From NCBI RefSeq assembly GCF_014205295.1, contig NZ_JACHNF010000001.1, positions 3,038,001 to 3,102,000 of the forward strand: a stretch of 64,000 bases of DNA, read 5' to 3'. The stretch is from Kribbella solani (GTDB lineage: Bacteria; Actinomycetota; Actinomycetes; Propionibacteriales; Kribbellaceae). The notes beneath the pieces are model-generated. The model made no database searches, was not told the origin of the DNA, and saw nothing but the letters and a program-made list of their open reading frames with translations. Shown here one piece after another: positions 33,214-42,590 of the stretch; position 1 is the first letter of the stretch; the number at the start of each line of letters is the position of its first letter. Made by a program: the position numbers and the translations under genes.

Positions 33214-34401
33214 GTGGAAGTTGCGTTCATTCGGTGGACCTGGCTGCGTGCCGTACTGCACAACGGCTGGTGGCTGGTGACCAGCGTCTATCTGGTCGTC
33301 GACGCCGGCCTGTCCCCCGCCGAGCTGGTGCTGATCGGCGCGGTGCAGGGCGCGTTCGCCTTGGTCTTCGAAGTACCGGCCGGCGTCATCGCGGACACCA
33401 TCAGCCGGAAGTGGTCGCTGGTCGTATCCCAGTTGCTGATGGGTACGGCGATGATCGCCACCGGCCTCTTCGAGTCGTTCCCGGCGCTGCTCGCGACGCA
33501 GGTGCTGTGGGGGATCTCGTGGACCTTCGCGAGCGGGTCGGACGTCGCGCTGATCACCGACGAGCTGGACCGGCCGGACGAGATCAACCTCGTCCTCACC
33601 CGCGCTGCCCGCGCTCAGTTGACCGGTGCGGCCACCGGCCTGATCCTGCTCGGTCTACTCGCCTGGGCAACCCGTCGGGACGTCACGATCGTGATCGCCG
33701 GCGCCGCGATGGGCGCGCTCGCGCTATACGTCGTGCTCCGCTTCACCGAGCACAACTTCGTACCGGTCCGTACTGCCCGCTGGTCCACCTCATGGCGTAC
33801 GTTCCGCCGCGGCCTCACGCTCGTACGCCGGAGCCGCGCGCTGCTGCTGATCTTCGGCGCGACGTTCCTGGTGAACGGTGCCTCCGACGCGGCCGGCCGG
33901 CTTACCCAGAAACAGCTCCTGGACCTCGGACTGCCGACCGCGCCGGACCCGATGATCTGGTTCACCGGACTCGGCGTGGCCGGTCTCGTGGTCGGGGCGA
34001 TCGTCCTCCGGCTGGCCGCCCGCCGGATCAGCGGCGCCCATGCCGGTACGGACTACGCGCTCGCGGCGCTGGCCGGCGTACTGAGCATGCTGCTGTTCGC
34101 GTTTGCCTGGGAACCGGTCGTCGGCGCGATCGCGGTCGTCCTGCTGACCGGTGTCGTCACGCCGCTGACCCGGGTGATCAGCACGATCTGGGTCAACGCC
34201 CGGACCACCACCGACATCCGCGCGACCACGCACTCGTTCCTCTCTCAGGTCGAGTACCTCGGCGAGATCGTCTGCGGTCTGGCGATCTCCGCGGTCGCGC
34301 GGCTCGCGAACCTTCCACTCGCGCTGGTCGGCTGCGCGGTACTGTTCGCCGCCACCGCCGTCCTGATGCGTCAGCCGACCAACGAAGACGCGGCGGTGTA
34401 G
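33214..34401 (+). CDS. MFS transporter
   Basis: 395 aa from a GTG at 33214, chosen because GGGAGG lies 9 bp upstream; an ATG at 33148 has no ribosome-binding site. Twelve predicted helices. Motif A-like sequence GVIADTISRKWSLVVSQ sits after helix 2. The opening FIRWTWLRAVLHNGWWLVTSVYLVV is typical of a group of actinobacterial MFS proteins with unknown drug-like substrates. The stop overlaps the converging zinc-peptidase gene by 31 bp. Confidence 0.8.
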   Translation: MEVAFIRWTWLRAVLHNGWWLVTSVYLVVDAGLSPAELVLIGAVQGAFALVFEVPAGVIADTISRKWSLVVSQLLMGTAMIATGLFESFPALLATQVLWGISWTFASGSDVALITDELDRPDEINLVLTRAARAQLTGAATGLILLGLLAWATRRDVTIVIAGAAMGALALYVVLRFTEHNFVPVRTARWSTSWRTFRRGLTLVRRSRALLLIFGATFLVNGASDAAGRLTQKQLLDLGLPTAPDPMIWFTGLGVAGLVVGAIVLRLAARRISGAHAGTDYALAALAGVLSMLLFAFAWEPVVGAIAVVLLTGVVTPLTRVISTIWVNARTTTDIRATTHSFLSQVEYLGEIVCGLAISAVARLANLPLALVGCAVLFAATAVLMRQPTNEDAAV

Positions 34402-35258
34402 GTGTTGCAGGCGGCCGGGGTTGCCGCGTCGAAACCGGCCGTCGTCCAGCGCGCGTGGTTCGCGCCCTTGCCGTGGTCGTGCTCGGTGTCGATGGTGTCC
34501 AGGATCGCCTTCCGCCAGACCACCAGCCAGTCCGGCGTCACCGGGAAGTAGTTGCGGTCGGCACCGATGTAGGCGCCGCTGAAACAGGACGCCTGCAACT
34601 CCATCCGCCGGGTTCCTTCGAGCTGCGCTTCGACGCCGTTCAAGGTCTGGTCATGCTTGTACAACGCGGTCAGGATGCCGGTCAGCGCCTGCACGTGATG
34701 CCCGTACTCGTGCCCGATCTCCAGCGCCATCCAGGCCCGCGCCCAGTCCGGATCGTCCTTGGCGATGTCGAGGTGCGTCGCGGCGTCCATGTAGATGGTG
34801 CCGCCGCAGTAGTAGTCGCGCCCGTCGTCGACCGTGCACGGTGAGGACGGCGACTGGCCGAGTACGACGACGAGCTTCGGTTCGGTGAAGGTGAAGCCGG
34901 CCTTGCGGATCACGGGCGCCCAGGCCTTGTTCAGGCAGGCCAGGTACTGCGTGAAGTACGCGCGGACGTTCGCCAGCGAGGTCGGTTCGTACGCCGGCTC
35001 GGCGCAGCGCGCGGACGGGAGCGGACCGACCCGGTAGATCGGGTTGTTGACCAGCGTGGCCGGCATCGGCGGCGCCGAGACCGGGGCGGTCGAGTCGGCG
35101 CCCGGGGTGTCCGACGTCGTCGTCGGCATCGCCTCACGGGCCTTGGCCACCTCGGAGGCGGCGGCCGCGTCGGCGTCCGAGGTGGAGCTCTTCGGCGTAC
35201 AGCCGGTCAACAGGATCACTGCGGCGGCGCAGGACGCGAGGAGGGCCCGTGGGTTCAC
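34371..35258 (-). CDS. Lipoprotein zinc metallopeptidase (YpfJ-like)
   Basis: 295 aa from the GTG at 35258; a TTG at 35276 is also possible. Lipobox LLTGC (Cys20). The neutral zinc metallopeptidase family pattern is visible: YYCGGTIYMD, then ALEIGHEYGHHVQALTGIL (HEYGH about 183-187), and RMELQASCFSGAY, with the third ligand Glu in MELQA. The family is found exported in many bacteria with no settled substrate. Confidence 0.85.
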   Translation of the reverse strand: MNPRALLASCAAAVILLTGCTPKSSTSDADAAAASEVAKAREAMPTTTSDTPGADSTAPVSAPPMPATLVNNPIYRVGPLPSARCAEPAYEPTSLANVRAYFTQYLACLNKAWAPVIRKAGFTFTEPKLVVVLGQSPSSPCTVDDGRDYYCGGTIYMDAATHLDIAKDDPDWARAWMALEIGHEYGHHVQALTGILTALYKHDQTLNGVEAQLEGTRRMELQASCFSGAYIGADRNYFPVTPDWLVVWRKAILDTIDTEHDHGKGANHARWTTAGFDAATPAACNTYTAASSLVG

Positions 35259-35335
35259 AGGTGGAATGTAGACCAACAGACCGCCACGCCGCGCTGCCAG
35301 GACAACCCCCGCGGTTGTGAATGATTATCGAATGC

Positions 35336-36511
35336 ATGCGGATCAGCCGTTTCTTCTTGACGGCCGCCCTCCTGATCGGCGTGCTCGTACCGACGCCTGC
35401 GCAGGCAGCGGCGACCTTCCCACGTATCGATGCCAGTGGCTTCCAACTCGTCTCCGGCGACACCTTCGCGACGTACGCCGCCCGGGTCGCGCAGCTGGAG
35501 ACCAAACCACAGCTAGCGCCGGTCGGCGTCAGCGAAGTGCTCGCGGCGTCCAACCGGACCGGTCGGCCGTTGTGCCACGGCACGTACCTGAACGCGTCGC
35601 TCAACCCACAAGGGTTCTGTTGGCAGGACGGTGAGGACGACGCGCAGAACGTCTGGATACCGCAGGGTGTCAGCGGCTCCGGCGACGCGCAACCGGCCGG
35701 CGGCGCCCGACGGGTAGTAGTCGCGACCTGGCACAACAGCGACGACAGTGCGATCCGGGTGTCGTTCCTGGACGTGGCGACGAACAAATACCGGCATGTG
35801 CTGCTGGTGGAGCCCACTGCCGACGGGAACTTCCAGGCGATCGCGGGGCACGGCCACGGGCTGTTCTGGTCCGGCAACATGCTCGTAGTGGCCACAGGCG
35901 GATCCGTACTGCGGGTGTTCGACCTGCGGCACATCTGGCGTACCGACACCAGCACCGGTGAAGTCGGCTTGGGTACTGACGGCAAGTACCACGCGCTCTG
36001 GCATGCGTTCGCGCTGCCGCAGGTCGGTGCGTATTGGTACGCCGGTGGCGGCTGCGCCAACACGACCGGTGCCAAGCCGTGCTTCGCCTCGCTAGGAGTC
36101 GACCACGGTGGCACTGGTTCGTTCGTCGCGGCTGAACACACCACTCGCGGTGGCGGCCGGATCGTACGTTGGCCACTGGACGAAAGCACCGGACTGCCCC
36201 GCGCGGGCGCTGACGGTGTCGTACACGCGGTGGAAGCGTTCGACTCGCCGGTGTGGGGCATGCAGGGCGCGGTGTCGTACAACAACGAGTTCGTCATCTC
36301 CGGGGTGTGTCCGGAGTACGCGGGGAACATCGGGGACGGCATCGACTACCCGAGCTGCCTGCACCGCGGTACTGGCGGAGTGTCCACTTCGTCCTGGACC
36401 AAGGCACCGAAGAACACCGAGAACCTGTCGTACTGGCCCGCCACGCACGAGCTCTGGCTGATCAGTGAGCAGCTACGCGAACGCGTGACCGTGCATGTGC
36501 CCTTTCCCTGA
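35336..36511 (+). CDS. Secreted protein of unknown function
   Basis: 391 aa from the ATG at 35336 (an in-frame ATG at 35321 adds five residues). Signal peptide FFLTAALLIGVLVPTPAQAA. The mature part is beta-rich with repeated short strand motifs (VVVATWHNSDDSAIRVSFLDV, GHGLFWSGNMLVVATGGSVLRVFDL, SPVWGMQGAVSYNNEFVISG, each read separately), suggesting a beta-propeller, plus several Cys. No catalytic motif is recognised. It could be a secreted propeller binding protein (inference). Downstream, 31 bp away, is the M50-type gene. Confidence 0.75.
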   Translation: MRISRFFLTAALLIGVLVPTPAQAAATFPRIDASGFQLVSGDTFATYAARVAQLETKPQLAPVGVSEVLAASNRTGRPLCHGTYLNASLNPQGFCWQDGEDDAQNVWIPQGVSGSGDAQPAGGARRVVVATWHNSDDSAIRVSFLDVATNKYRHVLLVEPTADGNFQAIAGHGHGLFWSGNMLVVATGGSVLRVFDLRHIWRTDTSTGEVGLGTDGKYHALWHAFALPQVGAYWYAGGGCANTTGAKPCFASLGVDHGGTGSFVAAEHTTRGGGRIVRWPLDESTGLPRAGADGVVHAVEAFDSPVWGMQGAVSYNNEFVISGVCPEYAGNIGDGIDYPSCLHRGTGGVSTSSWTKAPKNTENLSYWPATHELWLISEQLRERVTVHVPFP

Positions 36512-36542
36512 GGGTTGACCACTCGCCTGTAAGGATGGGCGG

Positions 36543-37247
36543 GTGAGTGAGTTCTGGAACAGCATCACGTCGGTCCAGCCTGATCCGTCGTCGCGGTTGG
36601 TGATCGGTACCGGGGTGGTCGCGCTGCTGCTGATCGCGTGGCGGCCGATCTGGCAGTACACGCGGCAGGTCGTGACAATCGCGCACGAAGGCGCGCACGG
36701 TCTGATCGCGGCACTGGTCGGCCGGAAGCTGTCCGGGATTCGCCTGCACTCGGACACGTCCGGTGTCACTGTGTCACGCGGGCGCCCTACTGGCGCGGGC
36801 ATGATCGCGGTACTACTGGCCGGGTACCCGGGTCCCGCGTTGTTCGGCTTGGCCGCCGCGTTCGTACTGAGCCGTGGGTACGCGGTTGCACTGCTGTGGG
36901 GTTTGCTGGTCGCGCTGCTCATTCTGCTGCTGCAGATCCGCAACCTGTACGGGCTGTGGTCGGTGCTGGTTTTCGGCGCACTGGTCTTCGGGGTGTCCTG
37001 GTGGGGCTCACCGTCGGTGCAATCGACGTTCGCGCACCTGTTGACCTGGTTCCTCCTCCTGGCCGCGCCGCGCGCGGTGCTGGAGCTACAGCATTCACGG
37101 CGACGCGGGCAGGGCCGCAGCTCGGATGCCGATCAGCTCCGGAGGCTGACCGGGGTGCCGGCGTTGCTGTGGGTCGGCGTGTTCGGTCTGGTCACTCTCG
37201 GCTGCCTGGCGGTCGGCGTCGTGTGGTCCGGTGTACTTCCTGGCTAG
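36543..37247 (+). CDS. M50B-family membrane metallopeptidase
   Basis: 234 aa, six hydrophobic segments. The zinc motif HEGAH is at residues 48-52 in the first membrane region (VVTIAHEGAHGLIAALVGRKLSGI), characteristic of the M50B (Peptidase_M50B) group of intramembrane site-2-type proteases. GAGMIAVLLAGYPGPALFGL is the conserved second helix region. A GTG start. Possible regulated intramembrane proteolysis; substrate unknown. Confidence 0.82.
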   Translation: MSEFWNSITSVQPDPSSRLVIGTGVVALLLIAWRPIWQYTRQVVTIAHEGAHGLIAALVGRKLSGIRLHSDTSGVTVSRGRPTGAGMIAVLLAGYPGPALFGLAAAFVLSRGYAVALLWGLLVALLILLLQIRNLYGLWSVLVFGALVFGVSWWGSPSVQSTFAHLLTWFLLLAAPRAVLELQHSRRRGQGRSSDADQLRRLTGVPALLWVGVFGLVTLGCLAVGVVWSGVLPG

Positions 37248-37279
37248 AAGTGTCGGGCCTGGGGTCTACCGTGGCGGAC

Positions 37280-37780
37280 ATGAAGACGAGTGAACTGCTG
37301 ATCGATGCACACAGCCGGATCAAGGAAGTCGTGCACGCCGTGGTGGCGGGGCTCGACGACAAGACGCTCGCCACCCGGCCGGGCCCGTCGGCCAACTCGA
37401 TCGCTTGGCTGGTCTGGCACCTGACCCGCGTCCAGGACGACCACCTGGCCGACGCCGGCGGATACGAGCAGGTCTACACCGCCGACGGCTGGCACGAGCA
37501 GCTCGGGCTGTCGCTCGACGCGGCCGACACCGGCTACGCGCACACGCCGGAGCAGGTCGAGCTGGTCAAGCTGAACGCCGACCAACTCGTCGGGTACTAC
37601 GACGCCGTGCACGCGCGTACGGTCGGGTTCCTCCGGCTGCTGAGTGACGACGACCTGGACCGGATCGTCGACCGACGGTGGGACCCGCCGGTCACACTCG
37701 GAGTTCGACTCGTCAGCGTCATCGACGACTGCGCCCAGCACGCCGGGCAGGCGGCGTACGTGAAGGGTCTGCTCAGCTGA
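37280..37780 (+). CDS. DinB/DUF664-family protein
   Basis: 166 aa from the ATG at 37280. Four-helix bundle composition with conserved metal-type His residues: SIAWLVWHLTRVQDDH near residues 39-54 and CAQHAGQAAYVKGLL at the end, diagnostic of the DinB superfamily (DUF664 branch). In actinobacteria related proteins include mycothiol-dependent transferases, so a thiol-transfer or hydrolase role is possible. The stop overlaps the opposing lipoprotein stop by 8 bp. Confidence 0.82.
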   Translation: MKTSELLIDAHSRIKEVVHAVVAGLDDKTLATRPGPSANSIAWLVWHLTRVQDDHLADAGGYEQVYTADGWHEQLGLSLDAADTGYAHTPEQVELVKLNADQLVGYYDAVHARTVGFLRLLSDDDLDRIVDRRWDPPVTLGVRLVSVIDDCAQHAGQAAYVKGLLS

Positions 37781-38918
37781 GCGTGGTTTGCCAGAGGGTC
37801 GCGCCGGCGATCAGGTAGAGCTTGTGATCCGGCAGGAGCGCGGCGTTGATCACCGGTCCGGCCGGGCCAGTCGAGTCCTGTACGGTCCAGTGCCCGTCCT
37901 GCCCGCTGACCAGCTTCACCTTGTTGTCCTGAGCAACGACCTGGACGATGGTGTCGCCGTTGACGACCGGCGGCGGCAGCTTGTCCTTGTCCCCGACCGG
38001 GATCGACGGAACGCCCTGGAGCCGCTTCGCCGTGCCGGCCGCGTCCAGCCGCCAGAGCGCGAGCTGACCGTCGACGTAGCCGGAGATCACGCAGTCCTTG
38101 CTGCACGTTGCCGTGTTCGCCTGACTGCGGTTGCCTGGATCGGGCAGAACGATCCGCGACCAGCCCTGGTTGAGCTTCGTGGACCACCAGACCGCTGCTT
38201 CCTGCGCGACCACGCCGGGCGCGAGTCGTACCTGCGAGCCGGCAAGCACGATCCGCTCGCCCAGCGTCGTACCGAAACCAGGTCCGACCAGGAGGGACGG
38301 CGTGCTCTGCAGGGCCGTCTTTGCCGGGTTCTGCCGGGTCCACTTCGCGTCGGAGCCTTGCGGTAGCCAGACCATCGCGTCGTTGCCGGTCTGTACGCCA
38401 CCCCACGAGCCGAGCAGCGCCCGGCCGTCCGGCGTGATCACCGCGCTGTACAAGTCACCCGCGGTTTGGCCGCCGAAGGTGAAGAAGTCCTGTGGATGCT
38501 CCACCAGTCCGGTCTGCGGACTGCCGGTCCAGACAGTCCAGCGGGTGTTGGAGTGCGCGCCGCCGGCCGCTCCGCCAAGTGCGAGCAGTTGCTTGCCGTC
38601 GTACGCGATCGAGTACCAGATCGCTTCGAACGCGTACGGGCTGGCTGGGTTGGGCTTGACCGGGATCGAGGTGCGTTTGCCGGTCGCGTCGAGGAGCTGG
38701 AGCTCGGGTACTACCTTCGCGCCGCGGTGCCGTAGGCCGACGAGCAGTTGGTTGTCGTGGGCTGTCAGGGTGACCGGCTCGGCCGGGCCGACGTCCACCT
38801 TCGTCCAGGTCACTGGCGCGGGTGCGGGCGATTTGGCGGTAGTGCAGGCGACGAGGGTCGCGACCAGCAACATCGCGACCGCGACACGGCGGCCACCGGC
38901 TCGTACTGTGTGGCTCAC
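37773..38918 (-). CDS. Lipoprotein of unknown function
   Basis: 381 aa. A lipoprotein signal with lipobox LVAC (Cys25; TLVACTTAK) is followed by a Pro/Ala linker. The rest is beta-rich with recurring patterns (WTVWTGSPQTG, ALLGSWGGVQTGNDAMVWLP, WWSTKLNQGWSRIVLPDPG) like the blades of a propeller, and one Cys pair (CSKDC). No enzyme signature seen. It would sit on the outer face of the cytoplasmic membrane. Confidence 0.72.
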   Translation of the reverse strand: MSHTVRAGGRRVAVAMLLVATLVACTTAKSPAPAPVTWTKVDVGPAEPVTLTAHDNQLLVGLRHRGAKVVPELQLLDATGKRTSIPVKPNPASPYAFEAIWYSIAYDGKQLLALGGAAGGAHSNTRWTVWTGSPQTGLVEHPQDFFTFGGQTAGDLYSAVITPDGRALLGSWGGVQTGNDAMVWLPQGSDAKWTRQNPAKTALQSTPSLLVGPGFGTTLGERIVLAGSQVRLAPGVVAQEAAVWWSTKLNQGWSRIVLPDPGNRSQANTATCSKDCVISGYVDGQLALWRLDAAGTAKRLQGVPSIPVGDKDKLPPPVVNGDTIVQVVAQDNKVKLVSGQDGHWTVQDSTGPAGPVINAALLPDHKLYLIAGATLWQTTLS

Positions 38919-38970
38919 GTCAGCGGCTCACGTCGTCGACTCACGCGGTTGCTCACGTCGGTGGCTCTGG

Positions 38971-39840
38971 TCAGCGGCTTTGCGGCAGTTTGGTGGTCTT
39001 CTTGCGGGCGGTCCGCGGCGCGGACGGTGGCGGTACGAGCGGGCCGATGTCGCCGTCCGGAGCAGTGTCCAGGTCGATGATCACCGGCGCATGATCGCTC
39101 GGCCCGGTCCCCTTCCGCGCCTTGCGATCGATCCACGCCGCCTTGACCCGCTCCGCGACCGGATCAGTGGTGAGCATCAGGTCGATCCGCATCCCCAGGT
39201 CCTGGTGGAACATGCCCGCGCGGTAGTCCCAGTAGCTGAAAACCCGGTCCTCCGGCCAGCGTTCCCGGACCACATCGTGCAGGTCCTTGGCTGCCATCAA
39301 GTCCGCGAGCGCCTGCCGTTCCGGTGCGGTCACATGCGTGTGGCCTACGTACGCGGCGGGATCGAAGACGTCGGCATCGGTCGGCGCGATGTTCATGTCG
39401 CCGCAGACGATCTGCTCGTCCGGACCGCCCGCGACGACCTCCGTCAGCGCCTTCAGCCAGGCGAGCTTGTACTGGTAGTGGTCGGAGTCCGGGACGCGCC
39501 CGTTCGGGACGTACAGCGAATGAATCCGGATGCCACCGCAGGTCGCCGCGACCGCCCGCGCCTCCGGATGCGGGAAGCCGGGCGCGCCGGCGACCCCGGT
39601 GACGACCTCGTCCAGGCCGACCTTCGACAGCAGGGCGACCCCGTTCCACTGCGGTTCGCCGGACAGACCGATCTCGTACCCGCGGCCGGTCAGCTCGTCG
39701 CCGAGCAGCGCGGTGAACGCGTCATCGGTCAGCTTGGTCTCCTGCAGGCAGACAACGTCCGGCTGCCGCTCGTCCAGCCAGCCGAGCAACCGCGGCATCC
39801 GCTGCTTGACCGAATTCACGTTCCAGGTCGCGACTCGCAT
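38971..39840 (-). CDS. xthA: Exodeoxyribonuclease III
   Basis: 289 aa. Endonuclease/exonuclease/phosphatase fold with the standard XthA motifs: MRVATWNVNSVKQR (Asn7), DVVCLQETKL (Glu34 metal ligand), CGDMNIAPTDADV, and FSYWDYR and SDHAPVIIDLD at the end (catalytic Asp-His). It acts on apurinic/apyrimidinic sites and 3' ends in base-excision repair. The C-terminal ~25 residues (PPPSAPRTARKKTTKLPQ) are a basic extension. Confidence 0.93.
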   Translation of the reverse strand: MRVATWNVNSVKQRMPRLLGWLDERQPDVVCLQETKLTDDAFTALLGDELTGRGYEIGLSGEPQWNGVALLSKVGLDEVVTGVAGAPGFPHPEARAVAATCGGIRIHSLYVPNGRVPDSDHYQYKLAWLKALTEVVAGGPDEQIVCGDMNIAPTDADVFDPAAYVGHTHVTAPERQALADLMAAKDLHDVVRERWPEDRVFSYWDYRAGMFHQDLGMRIDLMLTTDPVAERVKAAWIDRKARKGTGPSDHAPVIIDLDTAPDGDIGPLVPPPSAPRTARKKTTKLPQSR

Positions 39841-39850
39841 TCGAGCAAGA

Positions 39851-41044
39851 TTACGCGCGGCCCCCGCGGAATGGGACGTCGTAGTCGAAGATCCAGTCGT
39901 TACGGTGGTCCGCGCCGGCCTTGCGCAGGAAGATCGGCAGCATCAGGTCCCGGATCGCGACCGACAGCCGGGACTTCGACACCCGCTTCTGCTTGTCGAT
40001 TCCGGCCGCGTACGCGACCAGCTTCTCGGCCCGGTCCCGGCGCGCGTCCTCGTACGCCTGGAAGTCGCGCTTCGGCTCGCTCAGGTGGTTCGCGAGTACG
40101 ACCGCGTCCTCCAGTGCCATCGACGCGCCCTGTCCGGCCGACGGACTGGTCGCGTGCACCGCGTCGCCGACCAGCACCGCCCGGTCGTGCCACCACGGCT
40201 GCACGCGCGGCAACCGGAAGATCGGGTACACCGTCACCGGGCCCTTGGTCGCGGCCAGGATCTGCGGCACCGGCGCCGGGTCGTCCGAGTGCAGGTCGCG
40301 CAGCCGCGCGAGCCAGTCGTCGGACGTCGCGCCACTGCCGATCAGCCCACTCCGGTCGGCCGGCGGCGCATCGGCGGTGAGGTTCGCGAACCAGAACACC
40401 GTCCCGTCCTCCCGGACCAGGTATCCGAAGAAGGACCGCGCTCCGAAGACGAAGTGCTGAATGCCCGGCGTCGGTTCGAGACCTGGCACGTGCGCGAATC
40501 CCCCACTGCCCAAGAGCCCGGTGAAGGTCGGTACGACGTCCGGCGCGACGTACTTGCGGACGGCCGACCCGATGCCGTCCGCGCCGATGATGACGTCGCC
40601 CTCCTCCTCGGTACCGTCCGTGAACCGCGCGGTGACACCGCCCACGTGCTGATGGACCTCAGCCAGTCGGCGCCCGTACGTGAGCTTGACGCCTTCCTGC
40701 TCCGCGCCGTCGCGGATGACCTCGTGCAGCCAGGAGCGACGGACCACCACGCCGCCGTCGGCGGGACGCTCGGCCGGACCGTTCGGGACCACTCCGAGCT
40801 GCTTGCCGCGTCCGCTCCACATCACCATGTTCGGCGCCGGGTGCGCGTCGGACAGCAACCGCTCCTCGAGCCCGAGCGTCGAGAGCACGCGGCGCCCGTT
40901 GACGGCGATGTTCAGGAACAGCCCCGCGAACGGGTCGGGCTCGCTGCGTGCCTCGAAGACCGGCGCCTCCCAGCCGCTCCGGGTCAGCAGGGTGGCGACA
41001 GCGGGTCCGGCGACGCCGGCACCGATGACAAGGGCCTTGGGCAT
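39851..41044 (-). CDS. FAD-dependent aromatic-type monooxygenase
   Basis: 397 aa. N-terminal GAGVAGPAVATLLTRSGW FAD motif, middle DG motif GADGIGSAVRKYV, and GDAVHATSPSAGQGASMALEDAV (the GD motif): the three signatures of class A flavin monooxygenases. The substrate is unknown. It is divergent from a MarR regulator, with a strong palindrome between them, so substrate-induced derepression is likely. Confidence 0.86.
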   Translation of the reverse strand: MPKALVIGAGVAGPAVATLLTRSGWEAPVFEARSEPDPFAGLFLNIAVNGRRVLSTLGLEERLLSDAHPAPNMVMWSGRGKQLGVVPNGPAERPADGGVVVRRSWLHEVIRDGAEQEGVKLTYGRRLAEVHQHVGGVTARFTDGTEEEGDVIIGADGIGSAVRKYVAPDVVPTFTGLLGSGGFAHVPGLEPTPGIQHFVFGARSFFGYLVREDGTVFWFANLTADAPPADRSGLIGSGATSDDWLARLRDLHSDDPAPVPQILAATKGPVTVYPIFRLPRVQPWWHDRAVLVGDAVHATSPSAGQGASMALEDAVVLANHLSEPKRDFQAYEDARRDRAEKLVAYAAGIDKQKRVSKSRLSVAIRDLMLPIFLRKAGADHRNDWIFDYDVPFRGGRA

Positions 41045-41085
41045 GCGCGCTCCTCTAGAGTGGACGATCCGATTGCTCGTATCTG

Positions 41086-41110
41086 TATTCTCTCACTTAG
41101 CGAGAGAATA
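41086..41110. promoter_or_regulatory. MarR-type operator palindrome
   Basis: TATTCTCTC / GAGAGAATA, perfect 9-bp arms around ACTTAGC, between the divergent monooxygenase and marR-type genes. It ends 16 bp before the MarR start codon and directly precedes GAGGAG, so bound repressor would block MarR transcription. Confidence 0.65.
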
Positions 41111-41126
41111 TCGTGAGGAGATACCG

Positions 41127-41579
41127 ATGACCAAACGGGAGTCCCTGCTGGACGACTCCGCCCGCCTGATGCGCGACTTCATGACCTACTCCGTGCTCTA
41201 TCAGGACTCGGTCGCCCGAGCGGCCGGTCTGACCGCCAGCGACCTGCAGGCGCTCGGCATGCTGATCAACGACGGCCCGGCGTCCCCTGGTGTGCTCGCC
41301 GGCCGGACCGGGATCAGCGCGGGCGGCGGGATCACGCAGCTGGTCGACCGGCTGGAAAGCGCCGGCTTCGTCCGCCGGGAACGCAGCGCGACCGACCGGC
41401 GACGGGTGGTCGTCTCGCCGGTGCTTCCGGAGGTCGAGCGCCGGGTCGGGCCGTTGTACGCGCGGATCGGCGCGGAGTGGCGGGAGTACCTGGAGTCGCT
41501 GAGTGACGACGACCTGCGGGTCTGCGTGAACTTCATGACCGCGGCCGTGGACATCAACCGGCGGCATCTCGGCGACTGA
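41127..41579 (+). CDS. MarR-family transcriptional regulator
   Basis: 150 aa from the ATG at 41127 with GAGGAG 6 bp upstream. The winged helix includes LTASDLQALGMLINDGPASPGVLAGRTGISAGGGITQLVDRLESAGFVRRERSATDRRRVVV (read in pieces), including the DRR wing typical of MarR. Likely represses itself and the divergent flavin monooxygenase through the palindrome at 41086-41110. Confidence 0.9.
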   Translation: MTKRESLLDDSARLMRDFMTYSVLYQDSVARAAGLTASDLQALGMLINDGPASPGVLAGRTGISAGGGITQLVDRLESAGFVRRERSATDRRRVVVSPVLPEVERRVGPLYARIGAEWREYLESLSDDDLRVCVNFMTAAVDINRRHLGD

Positions 41580-41678
41580 CCGGCGCGGTTATCCACAGTT
41601 CCGAAAGTCACCGGGGAATCGTGGGCCCGATCACGGCACTCTCTTGGGCAAGGAGATGTGAAGGAGCGGGGAGCGCGG

Positions 41679-42563
41679 ATGGCGGAGCTCGACTGTGAAC
41701 CGGCAGACGTGACGGCTTTGGTGGCGTACCTGCGCGACATCGGGCAGCACGAACTACTCACGACGGAAGAGGTGAACGAGCACTCGTACTGGATCGAGGC
41801 GGGCGTGCTCGCGGCGGACCGGTTGTCCGGCGATCCGGGGCGGCACGACCCGGCCGACCTGCGGCAGGTGGTCGTGCTCGGACAGGATTCCTGGCGGCGG
41901 ATGATCGAAGGCAATCTACGGCTGGTGGTGTCGCTCGCGCGGCGCTACTCCGGGAAAGGAATCTCACTGCTTGACCTGATCCAGGAGGGCAACATCGGCT
42001 TGATGCGCGCGGTCGAACGGTTCGACCATCGGCTCGGGCACCGGTTCTCGACGTACGCGATCTGGTGGATCCGGCAGTCGATCGGGAGAGCGATCTCGGA
42101 TCGATCCAGGCTGGTGCGGATGCCCGCGCAGGCGTACGCGGACTCGTCCCGGGTGATGACCAGCCGGCACGAGCTCACCCAGCAACTCGGGCGCGAGCCG
42201 AGTACGCGTGAGCTCGCGATGGCGACCGGGCTGACGGTCGCGCGGGTGGAGCGGGCGCAGGCGTGGCGGATGCATCCCGAGACGCTCGATCTCGACGGGG
42301 CCGATCCGGTCGTCGAGGACGAGCCGATCGTGCTCCGCGCCGCGCTGCGCCGGGACATCGCGCACCACCTGCAGTTCCTCGACGACTTGCACATCTCCGT
42401 CGTGCAGCACCGGTTCGGGCTGCACGGTCACATCCCCTGCACGCTTGAGGAGACCGCCACCCAGCTCGATCTGACCCCAGAACGCGTCCGCACACTCGAA
42501 CGGGAAGCACTCCGCCAGCTACGCCGCCGAGCACTCCCCCAACTCCGCGACTACGTCGCCTGA
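41679..42563 (+). CDS. RpoD-family (group 2/3) sigma-70 factor
   Basis: 294 aa from the ATG at 41679 (GGGAG nearby; a GTG at 41658 would add seven residues). Region 2 is complete: RLVVSLARRYSGKGISLLDLIQEGNIGLMRAVERFDHRLGHRFSTYAIWWIRQSIGRAI (read in pieces). Region 3 has RMPAQAYADSS; region 4 is shorter and less canonical (HIPCTLEETATQLDLTPERVRTLEREALRQLRR). No large region 1.1, so it is an alternative, HrdB-like factor rather than the housekeeping one. It probably directs a stress or stationary-phase regulon. Confidence 0.88.
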   Translation: MAELDCEPADVTALVAYLRDIGQHELLTTEEVNEHSYWIEAGVLAADRLSGDPGRHDPADLRQVVVLGQDSWRRMIEGNLRLVVSLARRYSGKGISLLDLIQEGNIGLMRAVERFDHRLGHRFSTYAIWWIRQSIGRAISDRSRLVRMPAQAYADSSRVMTSRHELTQQLGREPSTRELAMATGLTVARVERAQAWRMHPETLDLDGADPVVEDEPIVLRAALRRDIAHHLQFLDDLHISVVQHRFGLHGHIPCTLEETATQLDLTPERVRTLEREALRQLRRRALPQLRDYVA

Positions 42564-42590
42564 GGGCCTGCTTGGAGGGGCTGGAATGAT

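Noticed and set aside
32829..34844. 671-aa open frame over the MFS gene
   Set aside because: Another-frame shadow; the MFS frame has membrane helices and a ribosome-binding site.
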